From positions 140,162,682 to 140,226,681 of the forward strand of contig CM054062.1 of the NCBI GenBank assembly GCA_028641055.1: a stretch of 64,000 bases of DNA. Direction: 5' to 3'. Of this stretch, positions 12,063 through 22,635 are shown in pieces. The notes beneath the pieces are model-generated. The model did no database searches. It saw only the letters and a list, made by a program, of their open reading frames with translations, and had not been told where the DNA came from. This stretch comes from Alopecurus myosuroides. Its lineage: Eukaryota > Streptophyta > Magnoliopsida > Poales > Poaceae. How positions within the stretch are numbered: position 1 is the first letter of the stretch; each line of letters begins with the position of its first letter. The position numbers and the translations under genes were made by a program.

Positions 12063-12077
12063 TGGTATCAGAGCCGG
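12063..12077 (+). promoter_or_regulatory. Primer-binding site of F (initiator tRNA-Met)
   Basis: TGGTATCAGAGCCGG starts one base after the 5' LTR. It is complementary to the 3' end of plant initiator tRNA-Met, the usual primer for this Copia group. Confidence 0.85.
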
Positions 12078-13213
12078 ATCTATGCGTAGATGATTTGTAC
12101 GGGTAGAACAGATAGGTGTATGTGGGCGTTGATGATCATGTTTTTGCCTCCTTGGGTATTTTATGATCTTAGTGGCATAGTAGGATGAAGCTGCCCTAGA
12201 CTAACTTTACGTGTACTTTGTACGCGACTGTCTCACTTGTGGCTGAGGGGTGTCCGTTTCTCCTACTATAGTTAAGATCTAATCTACGAAAGGTTTCTAA
12301 GAATATGTTTTATTAACATTGTGGCTCATGTTCGTAGGTATGAACGGTTCCATCCTCGTAAGTCCAAGCCACGTAAAATATGCAAAAATAAATTAGAGAC
12401 GTCTAACTTGTTTTTGCAGGGCATGTGATGTGATATGGTCAATGTTACAAATTTGATGTATGAGAGATCTATTTTGTAAATTATTGACATACTGGCAGGA
12501 GCCATATGGTTGTCTTATTATTTATGGCTTGCATGTTGTATATCATATCCATGTGATATGTTGTAATTTTGATGGACAATCAAGATGGAGGCACTACGGA
12601 CCATGGTGCCACGCCGGTGGAATGATGGAGATCATACCATGTTGCACAAGATGGAGATCAAGTGCAAGAAGGACCATATCATATCACATTATCCATGCAT
12701 GTGATGTTAATCCTTTTATGCATATTATTTTGTTTAGATCACGATGGTAGCATTATAATATCAAGATAATAATGTGTTCTTCCTTAGTATGCACCATTAA
12801 GAAAGTTCGTCGTTTCGAGACACCACGTGATGATCGGGTGCGATAGACTCAACGTTCGCATACAATGGATGTTTTCAATCCTAGCATGTAAAGACATGGC
12901 CTTGAAATTCACGCAATACAATGGTTCTACTTGGAAAGCCTAGCATGTACAAACATGGCCTCGGAACACGTAACCAAAAGGTAAAGCATGAGTCATATGG
13001 ATGATATGATGAACATGTTGATGTTCTCCTTTGCAACTATACCGTCTCACATGATGATCGGTTTCAGTGTAGTGAATTTGGTTCGTGTAATCACTAAAAC
13101 GACTAAGAGGATGTTATTTTTGAGTGGGAGTTTATGAGATAATTTTAGAATTAACTTGAAGTTAATTTATCATAAACTTAGTCTAAATAGTCTTTTCAAA
13201 TATGTTGTAGATC
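12078..13213 (+). other. Untranslated leader of F
   Basis: This stretch separates the primer site from gag. It has two similar phrases about the genome-wide motif CTAGCATGTA(C/A)A(G/A)ACATGGCC near 12882 and 12940, and no sustained frame. It probably holds packaging signals, which cannot be located by eye. Confidence 0.5.
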
Positions 13214-14031
13214 ATGGCACCCTCTACCTTCAATTTCAATATGTTCATGGAGAGATAAAAACTAGCGAACAATGGAAGCAACTTTGCCAACTGGGCACTT
13301 AACCTGAGGATTCTCCTTACCGCTTGCAAGAATATATATGTGCTTGATGCACCGCTAGGTGACCAGCCCGCTAATGATGCTTCTGAGGATGATAAAAATG
13401 TTGATCTGACTCAACAAGAAGACCATAATATAGTTCATTGCGGCATCCTTTATGGATTAGAGCCAGAGCTGCGAAAATGTTTTGAGAACGGCTCTGCCTA
13501 TGCTACAATGGGAGAATTGAAAATGATTTTCGATACCCATGCTGCAGTTGAGAGTTATGATGCTTCACAAAAGTTCTTTAGCTACATGATGGAAGAGAAC
13601 AACTCCGTTAGTGAGCACATACTCAAAATATCTACGTACGCTAATAAGCTCATAGCCTTGGGAATAACGATTCCCATTGAGATAGGGATACATCGTGTTC
13701 TTCAATGTCTGCCACCTAGTTACAAGAACTTCGTGATGAACTATAATATGCAAGGCATGAAGAAGTCTCTTCCTGAGCTTCTCCCGATGCTTAAAACTAC
13801 AGAAGTGGAGATCAAGAAAGAGCATCAAGTGTTGATAATAAATAAGACCACTAGTTTCAAGAAAGGCAAGCCAAATGTCACTTCAAGAAGGGTGGCAAGT
13901 CTGTTGGTGCACGTGAGAAGAAAACCAGGAATGGCCCTAAGCCTAAGACTGAGTGCTTCTATTGCAAGGGCACTGGCCACCGAAAGCGCAATTACCCCAA
14001 GTATCTGGCGAATAAGAAGGTCGGCAGAGTG
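13214..14031 (+). pseudogene. Copia F gag
   Basis: The ATG at 13214 opens MAPSTFNF and is stopped at 13256-13258 (TAA). The same frame then continues with NGSNFANWALNLR and on to about 13870. The UBN2-type gag core includes YATMGELKMIFDTHA and LPPSYKNFVMNY. A frameshift near 13880 puts the zinc knuckle in another frame (about 13957-13998): CFYCKGTGHRKRNY, where the last Cys of CCHC is Tyr. Gag would form the virus-like particle. The early stop, the frameshift and the damaged knuckle make this copy inactive. Confidence 0.8.
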
Positions 14032-14039
14032 AACAAAGG

Positions 14040-15300
14040 TATATGTGATATACATGTTATTGATGTGTACCTTACTAGTACTCGCAGTAGCGCCTGGATA
14101 TTTGATACTGGTTCGGTTGCTCATATATGTAACTCGAAACAGGAACTGCAGAATAAGCGACCACTAGCAAGGGATGATGTGACGATGCGCGTCGACAATG
14201 GATAAAGAGTTGATGTGATCGCTGTCGGGACGCTACCTCTTCATTTAACGTATGGATTAGTTATAAAACTCAATAATTGTTATTTGGTGCCTGCATTGAG
14301 CATGAATATCATTTCTAGATCGTGATTAATGCAGAGTGGTTATTCCTTTAAATCTGAGAACAATGTTTATTCTATTTATATGAATACTATCTTTTATGGT
14401 CACGCACCTGAGAAGAATGGTTTATTTATTTTGAATCTTGATAGTATTGATACACATATTCATAATGTGAATGCCAAAAGAATTAAGTTGAATGATGATA
14501 TTGCTACTTACATGTGGCATTGCCACTTAGGTCATATTGTTGTTAAACGCATGAAGAAGCTCCATTCTGATGGACTCTTAGAATCACTTGATTATGAATC
14601 ATTTCAATCATGTGAACCATGCCTTATGGGCAAGATGACTAGAACCCCGTTTTTCGGAACTATGGAACAGGCGACAGACTTACTGGAAATCATACATACT
14701 AATGTGTGTGGACCAATGAATGTATTAGCGCGCGGTGGATATCGTTATTTCGTCACTTTCATAGATGATTTGAGTATATATGATATATTTTCTTCATGAA
14801 ACACAAATCTGAGACATTTGAAAAGTTCAAATAATTTCAGTGTGAAGTTGAAAATCATCGTAACAGAAAGATTAAATTTCTACGATCTGATCGTCGAGGT
14901 GAATATTTCAGTTACGAGTTTAGCATGCATATGAAACAATGTGGAATAGTTTCACAACTCACACCTGCCGGAACACCACAACGAATGGTATTTCCGAACG
15001 TCGTAATCGTACTTTATTGGATATGGTTCGATCTATGATGTCTTCTACTGATTTGCCACTATCGTTTTGGGGTTATGCACTAGAGACCGCTGCATTCACT
15101 TTAAATAGGGCACCATCTAAATCCGTTGAAACGACACCATATGAATTATGGTTTGGAAACAAACCTAAGCTGTCATTTCTAAAAGTTTGGGGATGCGATG
15201 TTTATGTGAAGAAGCTTCAACCTGATAAACTCGAACCCAAAGCGGAAAAATGCGTCTTCATAGGATAACCTAAAGAAACAATAGGGTACACCTTCTATCA
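14040..15300 (+). pseudogene. Copia F protease, GAG-pre-integrase and integrase
   Basis: The aspartic protease motif is WIFDTGSVAHIC (about 14095-14130). GAG-pre-integrase follows with MWHCHLGHI and CEPCLMGKMTRTPF, giving the HHCC zinc site. The integrase core shows GGYRYFVTFIDD, LRSDRRGEYFS, and NGISERRNRTLLDMVR, carrying the D, D and E positions of the DDE triad. Stops at about 14203, 14324 and 14797, plus frameshifts around 14930-14985, break the chain. The GG to RG change in the second motif is unusual. Confidence 0.82.
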
Positions 15301-17183
15301 CAGATCCGAAGGCAAGATTTTCGTTGCCAAGAATGGATCCTTTTTAGAGAAGGAGTTTCTCTCGAAAGGTGTGAATAGTAGGAAGATAGAACTCGACGAG
15401 GTTATTGAACTTTATCTTCTTGGAATGGCGAGTAGCGCAACACCGGAAGTTGTTCCAGTGCCGACTCCGTCAGTTGAAGAGGGAACTAATGATCAAGATC
15501 ATGAAACTCCACATGAGGAAACTACCGCACCTTGCAGGTCAACTAGGGAACGTACAGCTCCTGAACTGTATGGGGATCCCGTGTTAAACTTCATGGTAGA
15601 TGGAAGTGATGACCCTGCGACATATGATGAAGCGATGATGAGCCCAGATTCCAACAAATGGCTTGAAGCCATGAAATCCGAAATAGGATCCATGTACGAA
15701 AACCAAGTTTGGACTTTGGTGGACTTACCCGATGACTGCAAGGCCGTTGAGAACAAATGGATGTTTAAAAAGAAAACTGACGCTGATGGTAATGTGACCG
15801 TCTATAAAGCTCGACTTGTCGCAAAAGGTTTCCGAAAAAATCAAGGAGTTGACTACGATGAGACTTTCTCACCAGTAACGATGCTAAAGTCAGTTAGGAT
15901 TATGTTAGCAATTGCTGCATTTTTCGATTATGAAATCTGGCAGATGGGTCAAAACGGCATTCCTTAAGGGTGACATTGAGAAAGAGTTGTATATGATGCA
16001 ACCCAAAGTCTTTGTTGATCCTAAGGATGCTAACAAGGTATGCAAGCTTCAACGTTCCATTTATGGACTGAAGCAAGCATCCCGGACTTGGAACCTCTGT
16101 TTTGATAAGGTGATCAAGGGGTTTGGATTTGTCCAAACATAAGGAGAAGCTCGTATCTAAAAGAAAGTGAGTGGGAGCTCTGTAACATTTCTAGTACTAT
16201 ATGTGGATGACATATTGTTGATTGGAAATGATATAGAACTTTTAAAAAGCGTAAAAGGTTATTTGAACAGTAGTTTTTCGATGAAAGACCTCGGTGAATC
16301 AGCTTATATATTAGACATCAAAATCTACATGGATAGATCAAGACGCTTAATTGGACTTACGCAAAGTTCATACCTTGACAAGATTTTGAAGAAGTTTAGA
16401 ATGGAAGAAAGTAAGAAGGGGTTCTTACCAATGTTGCAAGGAAAGACGTTGAGTCAGACTCAATGTCTGGCTACACCAGAAGATAGAGAGATAATGAATA
16501 AGATTCCCTATGCTTCAGCCATAGGTTCTATCATGTATGTTATGCTATGTTCAAGTCCAGATGTGGCACATGCTATTAGTTTAACTAGCAGGTACCAGTC
16601 CGATCCAGGTTTGGAACACTGGATGGCAGTCAAGAATATATTTAAGTACTTGATAAGAACTAAGGATATGTTTCCCGTATATGGCGGTGAAGAAGAGCTC
16701 GACACAAGATGTTACGTCGATGCTAGCTTCGACACTAATCCGGATGACTCTAAGTCACAATCCAGGTACGTATTTGTTATGAATGGAGGAGCAGTAAGCT
16801 GGAGGAGTTCCAAGCAATCCGTGGTAGCGGGATCATCAACATAAGCGGAATATGTTGCTGCCTCGGAGGCAACACAGGAAGCAGTTTGGATGAAGGAGTT
16901 CATATCCGAACTAGGTGTGGTTCCGAGTGTGTTGGATCCAATGGTTATCTATTGTGACAACAATGGTGCCATAGCCAATGCTAAGGAACCAAGGTCTCAC
17001 AAGAATTGCAAGCATATCAAGCGTGATTTTCACTCCATCCATGAACATGTCGCATATGAGAATGTGAAGATTTGCAAAGTACATATGGATCTGAATGCGG
17101 CAGATCCGTTGACTAAACCTCTCCCAAAGGCAAAACATGATAAACACCAGAACTCCATGGGTGTTAGATTCATCACTATGTAA
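15301..17183 (+). pseudogene. Copia F reverse transcriptase and RNase H
   Basis: The RT spans about 15590-16800. It shows WMFKKKTDADG, KARLVAKGF, VKTAFLKGDIEKELYM, YGLKQASRTW, and the catalytic LYVDDILLIGND (about 16200). The Copia RNase H shows DASFDTNPDDSKSQS, SSKQSVVAGSST and AEYVAASEA, then CDNNGAI and HIKRDFHSIHEH. Lesions include a frameshift near 15940 just before VKTAFL, and stops at 16141 and 16842 (TAA inside SST/AEY). The stop at 17181-17183 is the natural end of pol. Confidence 0.88.
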
Positions 17184-17200
17184 TATATATTATTGCCCCT

Positions 17201-17216
17201 AGTGCAAGTGGGAGAC
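17201..17216 (+). promoter_or_regulatory. Polypurine tract of F
   Basis: AGTGCAAGTGGGAGAC lies directly before the 3' LTR. This matches the plus-strand priming tract of BARE/Angela-type Copia elements. Confidence 0.75.
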
Positions 17217-18854
17217 TGAAGAGAATATGCCCGAGAGGCAATAATAAAGTGTTTATTATGTTATTCCTTGTTTATGATAGATGTTTATTTCTCATGCTAG
17301 AATTGTATTAACCGAAAATGTTGATACATGTGTGTTAAATAAACAAATAATCGTTCCTAGCCAAGCCTCTCTTTTAACTAGCTCGTTGATTAACCGATGA
17401 TCAAGGTTTCCTGATCATGAACATTGTATGTTGTTAATAACGAGGTCATGTCATTAGGAGAATGATGTGATGAACATCAGCCCAAACTAAGTATAACAAT
17501 ACGATCAAGTCATTTAGTTTATATTGTTATGTCTTATATACGAAGTAACCTCACTCCTTAGACCATGAAATTATGTTAATCACTAATACCGAAAGGGAGC
17601 TTTGATGTCATCATGTCGTAACAGGGTGACTATAAAGGTGTCGTTGGGTATTCGGAAAGTAGTTGAGGCTCATGGATCAAGAGTGGGATTTGTCCATCCA
17701 AATGACGGAGAGATATACTCTGGGCCCTCTCGGTGATATCACATTAACACCGCTTGCAAGAACGTGACTAGGTCACAAGGATGTCATATCACAGAACGAG
17801 TAAAAGAGTACTTGCCAGTAACGAGATCAAACTAGGTATGGTTGATACCAATGATCGGATCTCGGACAAGTAAAATATCGCGAGACAAAGGGAATTAGTT
17901 ACGACGTTGATGGTTCACACGATCACGAGAGTCATCGTTGAATATATAGGAGTCATCACGGATCTCCAGATCCCGCTGTTGATTATTGATCGGAGAGGTG
18001 TCTCGAACATGTCTATGTTATTCGCGAACCGTATGGTGACACACTTAAGGTTTGACGACGCATTTGAGAGGATACGGAATATCGAAGAATAGTTTGGACA
18101 ACACCAAAATTGTTTCAGGTAAAATTGAAATAGTTCAAGGGGTTTTTGTCGAATGGTTGTTAATAGAATTAACAAATGATTAGAGGTGCTATATGCAAAT
18201 GTTTGTTAATGGAATTAACAAATATTAAAATAAAGAAATAAATTTTTTTTATTTATTTATTAAAGAAAACCCTTTGGATTTTCTAAGTGGGGTTTTAAGG
18301 GAGCATGAGTGGGTGTGAGTGGGGCTTCCACTTACATGAAGAGGGGAATAGGTGGGGGCACCACATGGTTGGCCGCACCTCCCTTGGGCTGCCTCCCCTC
18401 CCCTATAAAAGGAGGGTGAGGGCTCCTCCTCCTCACACACTTGTCCCACCTCCTTTTCTCTCCACCCGCTGCTCCATTCCATGGTCTCCCGCTTGGTGAA
18501 GCGCTGACCGTGGGATTCTTCACCACACCACGCCGTCGTGCTGCTAGAGTTCCGGGGGATCCTCTACTTCCGATGCCCCGCTGGATCGAGGGAACGGAGG
18601 TCTTCATCGAGCTGAACGTGTGACCCATCATGGAGGCACCGGCAGATTGCGGTGCACATCTTCTCGCTCTCGGGATCAGCGTGAGTACGACTACGCCAAC
18701 AACAAGATTCAATATCGTAACGCTTAGAGTCTACGAGGGTATGTTTCCTCAGACTCTTTCTCCCCGTTTCTCTTCATCTCCTAGATTAGATCTTGGCCCT
18801 TCGGGTTTATCTCGCGTAGAATTTTTTTTTGTTTTCTATGCAACGTACCCTTCA
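17217..18854 (+). repeat. 3' LTR of Copia element F
   Basis: It is 1638 bp and aligns along its length with 10591-12061 but has extra blocks, for example near 17397-17425 and 17728-17837. The TATA box is at 18404-18411. It ends GTACCCTTCA before target duplication GCCTT. Confidence 0.9.
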
Positions 18855-21187
18855 GCCTTAACTTTGGGGAAATCGTTTTGTTGCCTAAGATTTTGGAAGC
18901 AGAAAGGATTCAACAATATAGACCTATCTGCCTACTAAATGTTAGCTTCAAAATCTTTACGAAAGTTGCTACCATTCGGCTGAATGCGGTGGCCGATCAT
19001 GTGGTGAAACCTACACAAAATGATTTTTTGCAAGGTAGGAATATCCTAGAAGGGGTCGTGCTTTTACACGAGATTGTTCATGAGATGCATACCAAGAAGC
19101 TAAATGGAGTACTTTTCAAAATTGACTTTGAAAAGGCCTATGATAAAGTTAATTGGTCGTTCCTCCATCAAACTCTGAGAATGAAAGGTTTCTCAGAGGA
19201 GTGGTGTGCCATGATCCATAATTTTGTGTCTGGTGGTAGTGTTGCTGTTAAAGTCAACGATGATGTCGTCAAATACTTCCAGACAAAAAAGGGATTGAGG
19301 CAAGGTGATCCATTATCGACCCATACTTTTTAGTATTGTGGCAGATATGTTAGTGATCATGATTGAACGAGCTAAAGAAATGGCCTCATTGAAGGGTTCG
19401 TACCTCACCTTGTGGATGAGGGACTATCTATACTTCAATATGTAGACGACACAATTATTTTTATGGAACATGATCTAGAGAAAGCAATGAATCTGAAGTT
19501 AATTCTTTCAGTATTCGAGCAATTATCTGGCTTAAAGATTAATTTTCATAAAAGTGAATTGTTTTGCTTTTGCGAAGCCCAGGAAGCAATTGCTCAATAT
19601 TCCGAACTTTTTGGATGTGAGCTAGGTCAGTTTCCTATCCAGTATTTGGGTATCCCAATACACTATAGGAGACTGACTAATGCGGAATGGAAATATGTTG
19701 AAGATCGTCTGCAAAAAAGGCTTGCGAGTTGGAAAGGGAAATTATTATCCCTAGGTGAAAGATTGGTACTCATAAACTCAGTCCTGATGAACATGGTACT
19801 GTATATGATATCATTCTTCCAGTTATCCAAAGGAGTCCTGAAAAAGTTAAATAACTTCAGATCAAAATTCTTTTGGCAAAGGGATAATCAAAATAAGAAA
19901 TATCGACTGGCAAGATGGGATGTGGTGTGCCGACCCAAAGAACAGGGATGGCTGGGGATTCATGACCTTCAGGTCAAAAACTCAGCTCTTCTAGGTAAAT
20001 AGCTTTCTAAGCTGCTTACAGAAAATGGTGTTTGGAAAACCCTCCTAAAGAGAAAATACATCAGCACAAAAGCACTATCACAGGTTGTTTGGAAACCAGG
20101 TGATTCTCATTTTTGGGCTGGCCTAATGGCTACTAAGAAGCATTTTTCACTATGGGGTATTTAACATAAAGGATGGATCTCAGATACGGTTTTGGGAGGA
20201 TCAATGGCTAGGAAATGCCACCCTCCGGGAACAGTATCCGTCACTATACAATATTGTTCTTCATAAAGGGCATACGTTAGTTACGGTAATGCAAACATAT
20301 CCACCAAATGTGACGTTCAGGCGAGATGTTATCGGACCAAGACTGCAATCTTGGAATGCTCTGTTAGATAAATTGGTTGTGATCCAATTATCACAAGGCA
20401 CCGATGAGTTTCGATGGAGTTTAACTAAGGATGGTAAGTTCTCAGTTGACTCCTTGTATAGGGCGCTAGTCCATTCAGGAGTGCCGGTTGATAATAATAA
20501 GAAAATATGGCGCATGAAGATACCTCTGAAGATGAAAATCTTTGCATGGTACCTTCATAAGGGTTTCATATTAACTAAAGATAATCTTGTCAAGCGTAAT
20601 TGGCATGGGCGTACAAAGTGTGTTTTGTGTCCTATAGAGGAGACTATAAGACACTTATTCTTCGAGTGCGTTTTTACGCGTTCTATATGGTCAGCTATCC
20701 AAATGGTTTCGAACCTATATCCTCCAACACCCGTTGCAAAAAAATTTGCAACTGGTTGAATGGAATTGATAAAAGGTTTAAAACTATGTTTAGGGTAGGA
20801 GCGCTAGCCGTTATATGGTTACTCTGGCTGTAGGAATGACAAGATTTTTAATGATAAAAATTTGTCTCGTTTGCAGGTTCTATTCCGTTGCACATGTATT
20901 CTCCGTTCGTGGTGCATATTACAGCGGATGGAGTATCGAGACCCTGTACGGAGGCGTGTGCACGGCTGGAAAAAAGGGCGAGGGATATTTTTATCCCACA
21001 TGGCTGGCCGCTTGATCTACGTATTACGGCACCATAGCCGACAGTTGATTCTTCATTTTGATTGTAATCGGCATGTTGCTTCTTGTTTGACTTTTTTTAT
21101 TTTTCTATTGTCGGCTGTGTGCATCCTGTTATGCAGAAGCAGGGTATAATATTTTTTTAAGTAATAAAGCTCATTATAAAAAAAATG
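18855..21187 (+). mobile_element. L1-type LINE (element E), 3' segment
   Basis: It resumes the RT exactly where the Copia element broke it and continues through the zf-RVT domain and a short 3' untranslated region. It ends in AATAAAGCTCATTATAAAAAAAA (about 21160-21185), a polyadenylation-like signal with a short tail. GCCTT at 18855-18859 is the second copy of the Copia target site. Confidence 0.82.
18860..20759 (+). pseudogene. LINE ORF2, 3' half: reverse transcriptase and zf-RVT
   Basis: The frame reads on as LNFGEIVLLPK when joined to 10590. RT motifs are QYRPICLLNVSFKIFTKV, FKIDFEKAYDKVNW, LRQGDPLS and the catalytic QYVDDTIIF. One extra base after DPLS (about 19312) shifts the frame. The RT thumb shows YLGIPIHYRRL and ASWKGKLLSLGERL. 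The zf-RVT domain near the end carries WRMKIPLKMKIFAWYL and CVLCPIEETIRHLFFEC. Stops at 20000, 20162 and 20757 and a frameshift around 20160 make it inactive. Confidence 0.85.
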
Positions 21188-21716
21188 AGTGTTCAAAATT
21201 TTCCAGAAACTGTAGTATCGAGAATATTAGATCTATTGTTCTTTTATCGATCTGGTCCGGCGCAACAACTCTATGACGTATATTATAATTACAATTTAAA
21301 TCATCAAATGCAGTTATCATATTTGTAGAACATTACTTATTTGGTTTGCTCCAGGAAGTTTCAAATGGCGGATTTTATGGCATACCAATCACCATGACAA
21401 CGCTTAGAAATGACGGGGCAGCAACACGTGCCTTTCGTTCTAGTGTATCTTTACGCTGGACGGTAGGAGTCACGTTATGCGTGTAGACTCCTAGAGGAAG
21501 ATATTATACTGAGAGAATAGTGCATTGGATGTTTGATTTTGTGTTAAGACTTCTAGGGAATTTGGGAACAAAATTTCTATGCGTCAAATTTTTTGTGTTT
21601 TTCTATTGTTAGAAGCCTATGCTATGTTCTCACATGATGTGACAATTTAAAACTACCAAGGAGTCCCTTTGTTCCTATACGTTGGAGACGGTTACATAAT
21701 TTATTCTCCATCTCCC
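21188..21716. other. Unassigned AT-rich spacer
   Basis: It lies between the LINE tail and the likely start of Gypsy A. No frame, terminal repeat or known element was recognised. It may be the original flank that received either insertion. Confidence 0.4.
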
Positions 21717-22585
21717 TGCCGTGCCCATAGATACCAGGGTATCCTGACCCATCTGCTACGGCCCAGTCGAGTGTGCTTTCTAGACCTCATCAACAGTGAC
21801 TCGTGAAGAAGAGTCTCCTCCGTGAGACTTTGTCCTCATCAGAGCTCGACCAACAGGAGGCTGGTCCCTCTAGAGGAGATGCATCGCCTACATTTGGAGA
21901 GGAGCTCTACCTCGTATCCCACTCCTCTCTAGAGGACATTCCTCTCAGGAGGGAACATGCCATGTGCGGCTGATGTCGCTCCTCTACACGGTGACGGGGG
22001 CGACATAGAGCCACAGAACCCCTTTGGCGGTAGCTGCCGTTCTCATGCATAAAGCGTGAGCAGTAGCTGCCCATGCCAAAGCGCCGCCCCAAGACTTTCT
22101 CTTCTATGCAAGAAGACCAAGACGGCGCTACAAGACGAAGGAAACATCACCGGGCGCCCCCACCGCACCGCCATAGACAGTGGCGCTGTCCTCGACGACC
22201 AAGACCAGCAGGCGCCGCAGACCGCATGTCTCCTCTTTGGAACTTTGTGGTAGCCTTTTTTTGCCAAGTATGAGCAGGAAAGAGGTCCAAATGCCGGTAT
22301 AAAAGAATCCCCTTGGCTCCCGTAGCAGGGTCGGCTCAATTCAGCTAGAGACTCCCTAGTCTGAACCGAGCACAAGCTCACATCTTTTACTGCAATCCAT
22401 CAGACAAGCAGGAGTAGGGGTTTTCACCGCAAGATGGCCTGAACCTGGGTAAACTCTCTGCGTCTCCATTGTTGTCCGCCCCAAGCTTTCCTCGCGAAGC
22501 CTCACGAGAGGTGTTGGAAGTCTGGTTAGCCCCCAGTGTTTGAACCTCTTGAGAGTTCCTGTATTTGACAGACCACTCTCCGACA
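21717..22585 (+). repeat. Probable 5' LTR of Gypsy A
   Basis: The right end is CTCTCCGACA, placed just before a primer site. TATAAAAG at 22298-22305 would direct transcription from about 22330. The left end is a guess at a TG near 21717, where a typical LTR-start phrase (GGTATCCTGACCCATCTGC) follows. Confidence 0.5.
22298..22305 (+). promoter_or_regulatory. TATA box in LTR of A
   Basis: TATAAAAG lies about 290 bases before the inferred LTR end, a normal place for a U3 promoter. Confidence 0.55.
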
Positions 22586-22586
22586 T

Positions 22587-22606
22587 TTGGCGCGCCGGGG
22601 AGGGGG
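22587..22606 (+). promoter_or_regulatory. Primer-binding site of A
   Basis: TTGGCGCGCCGGGGAGGGGG follows the LTR end by one base. Related grass Gypsy elements carry TTGGCGCGCCAGGTAGGGGG here; the tRNA was not identified. Confidence 0.65.
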
Positions 22607-22635
22607 CTAAGGCACTCCTTCACCTCCTCGTTGCC

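Larger units (their letters stand above)
10591..18854 (+). mobile_element. Copia LTR retrotransposon (element F), BARE/Angela-like
   Basis: Two LTRs beginning TGAAG and ending TTCA enclose a tRNA-Met primer site, gag, protease, integrase, reverse transcriptase, RNase H and a polypurine tract. The order integrase before RT is the Copia hallmark. The target duplication is GCCTT at 10586-10590 and 18855-18859. The LTR opening (ATATGCCCGAGAGGCAATAATAAA) resembles the BARE/WIS/Angela group, but this looks like a distinct family. The total length is 8264 bp. All genes carry stops or frameshifts, so mobility would need a helper. Confidence 0.92.

Noticed and set aside
12063..12077. Possible tRNA gene because of the tRNA-Met match
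   Set aside because: The match is to the last bases of the tRNA only, with no cloverleaf; it is a primer-binding site. The same holds at 54043.
22043..22381. Minus-strand 112-codon frame in the A LTR
   Set aside because: It sits across the LTR promoter and leader, has no domain and runs against the element.
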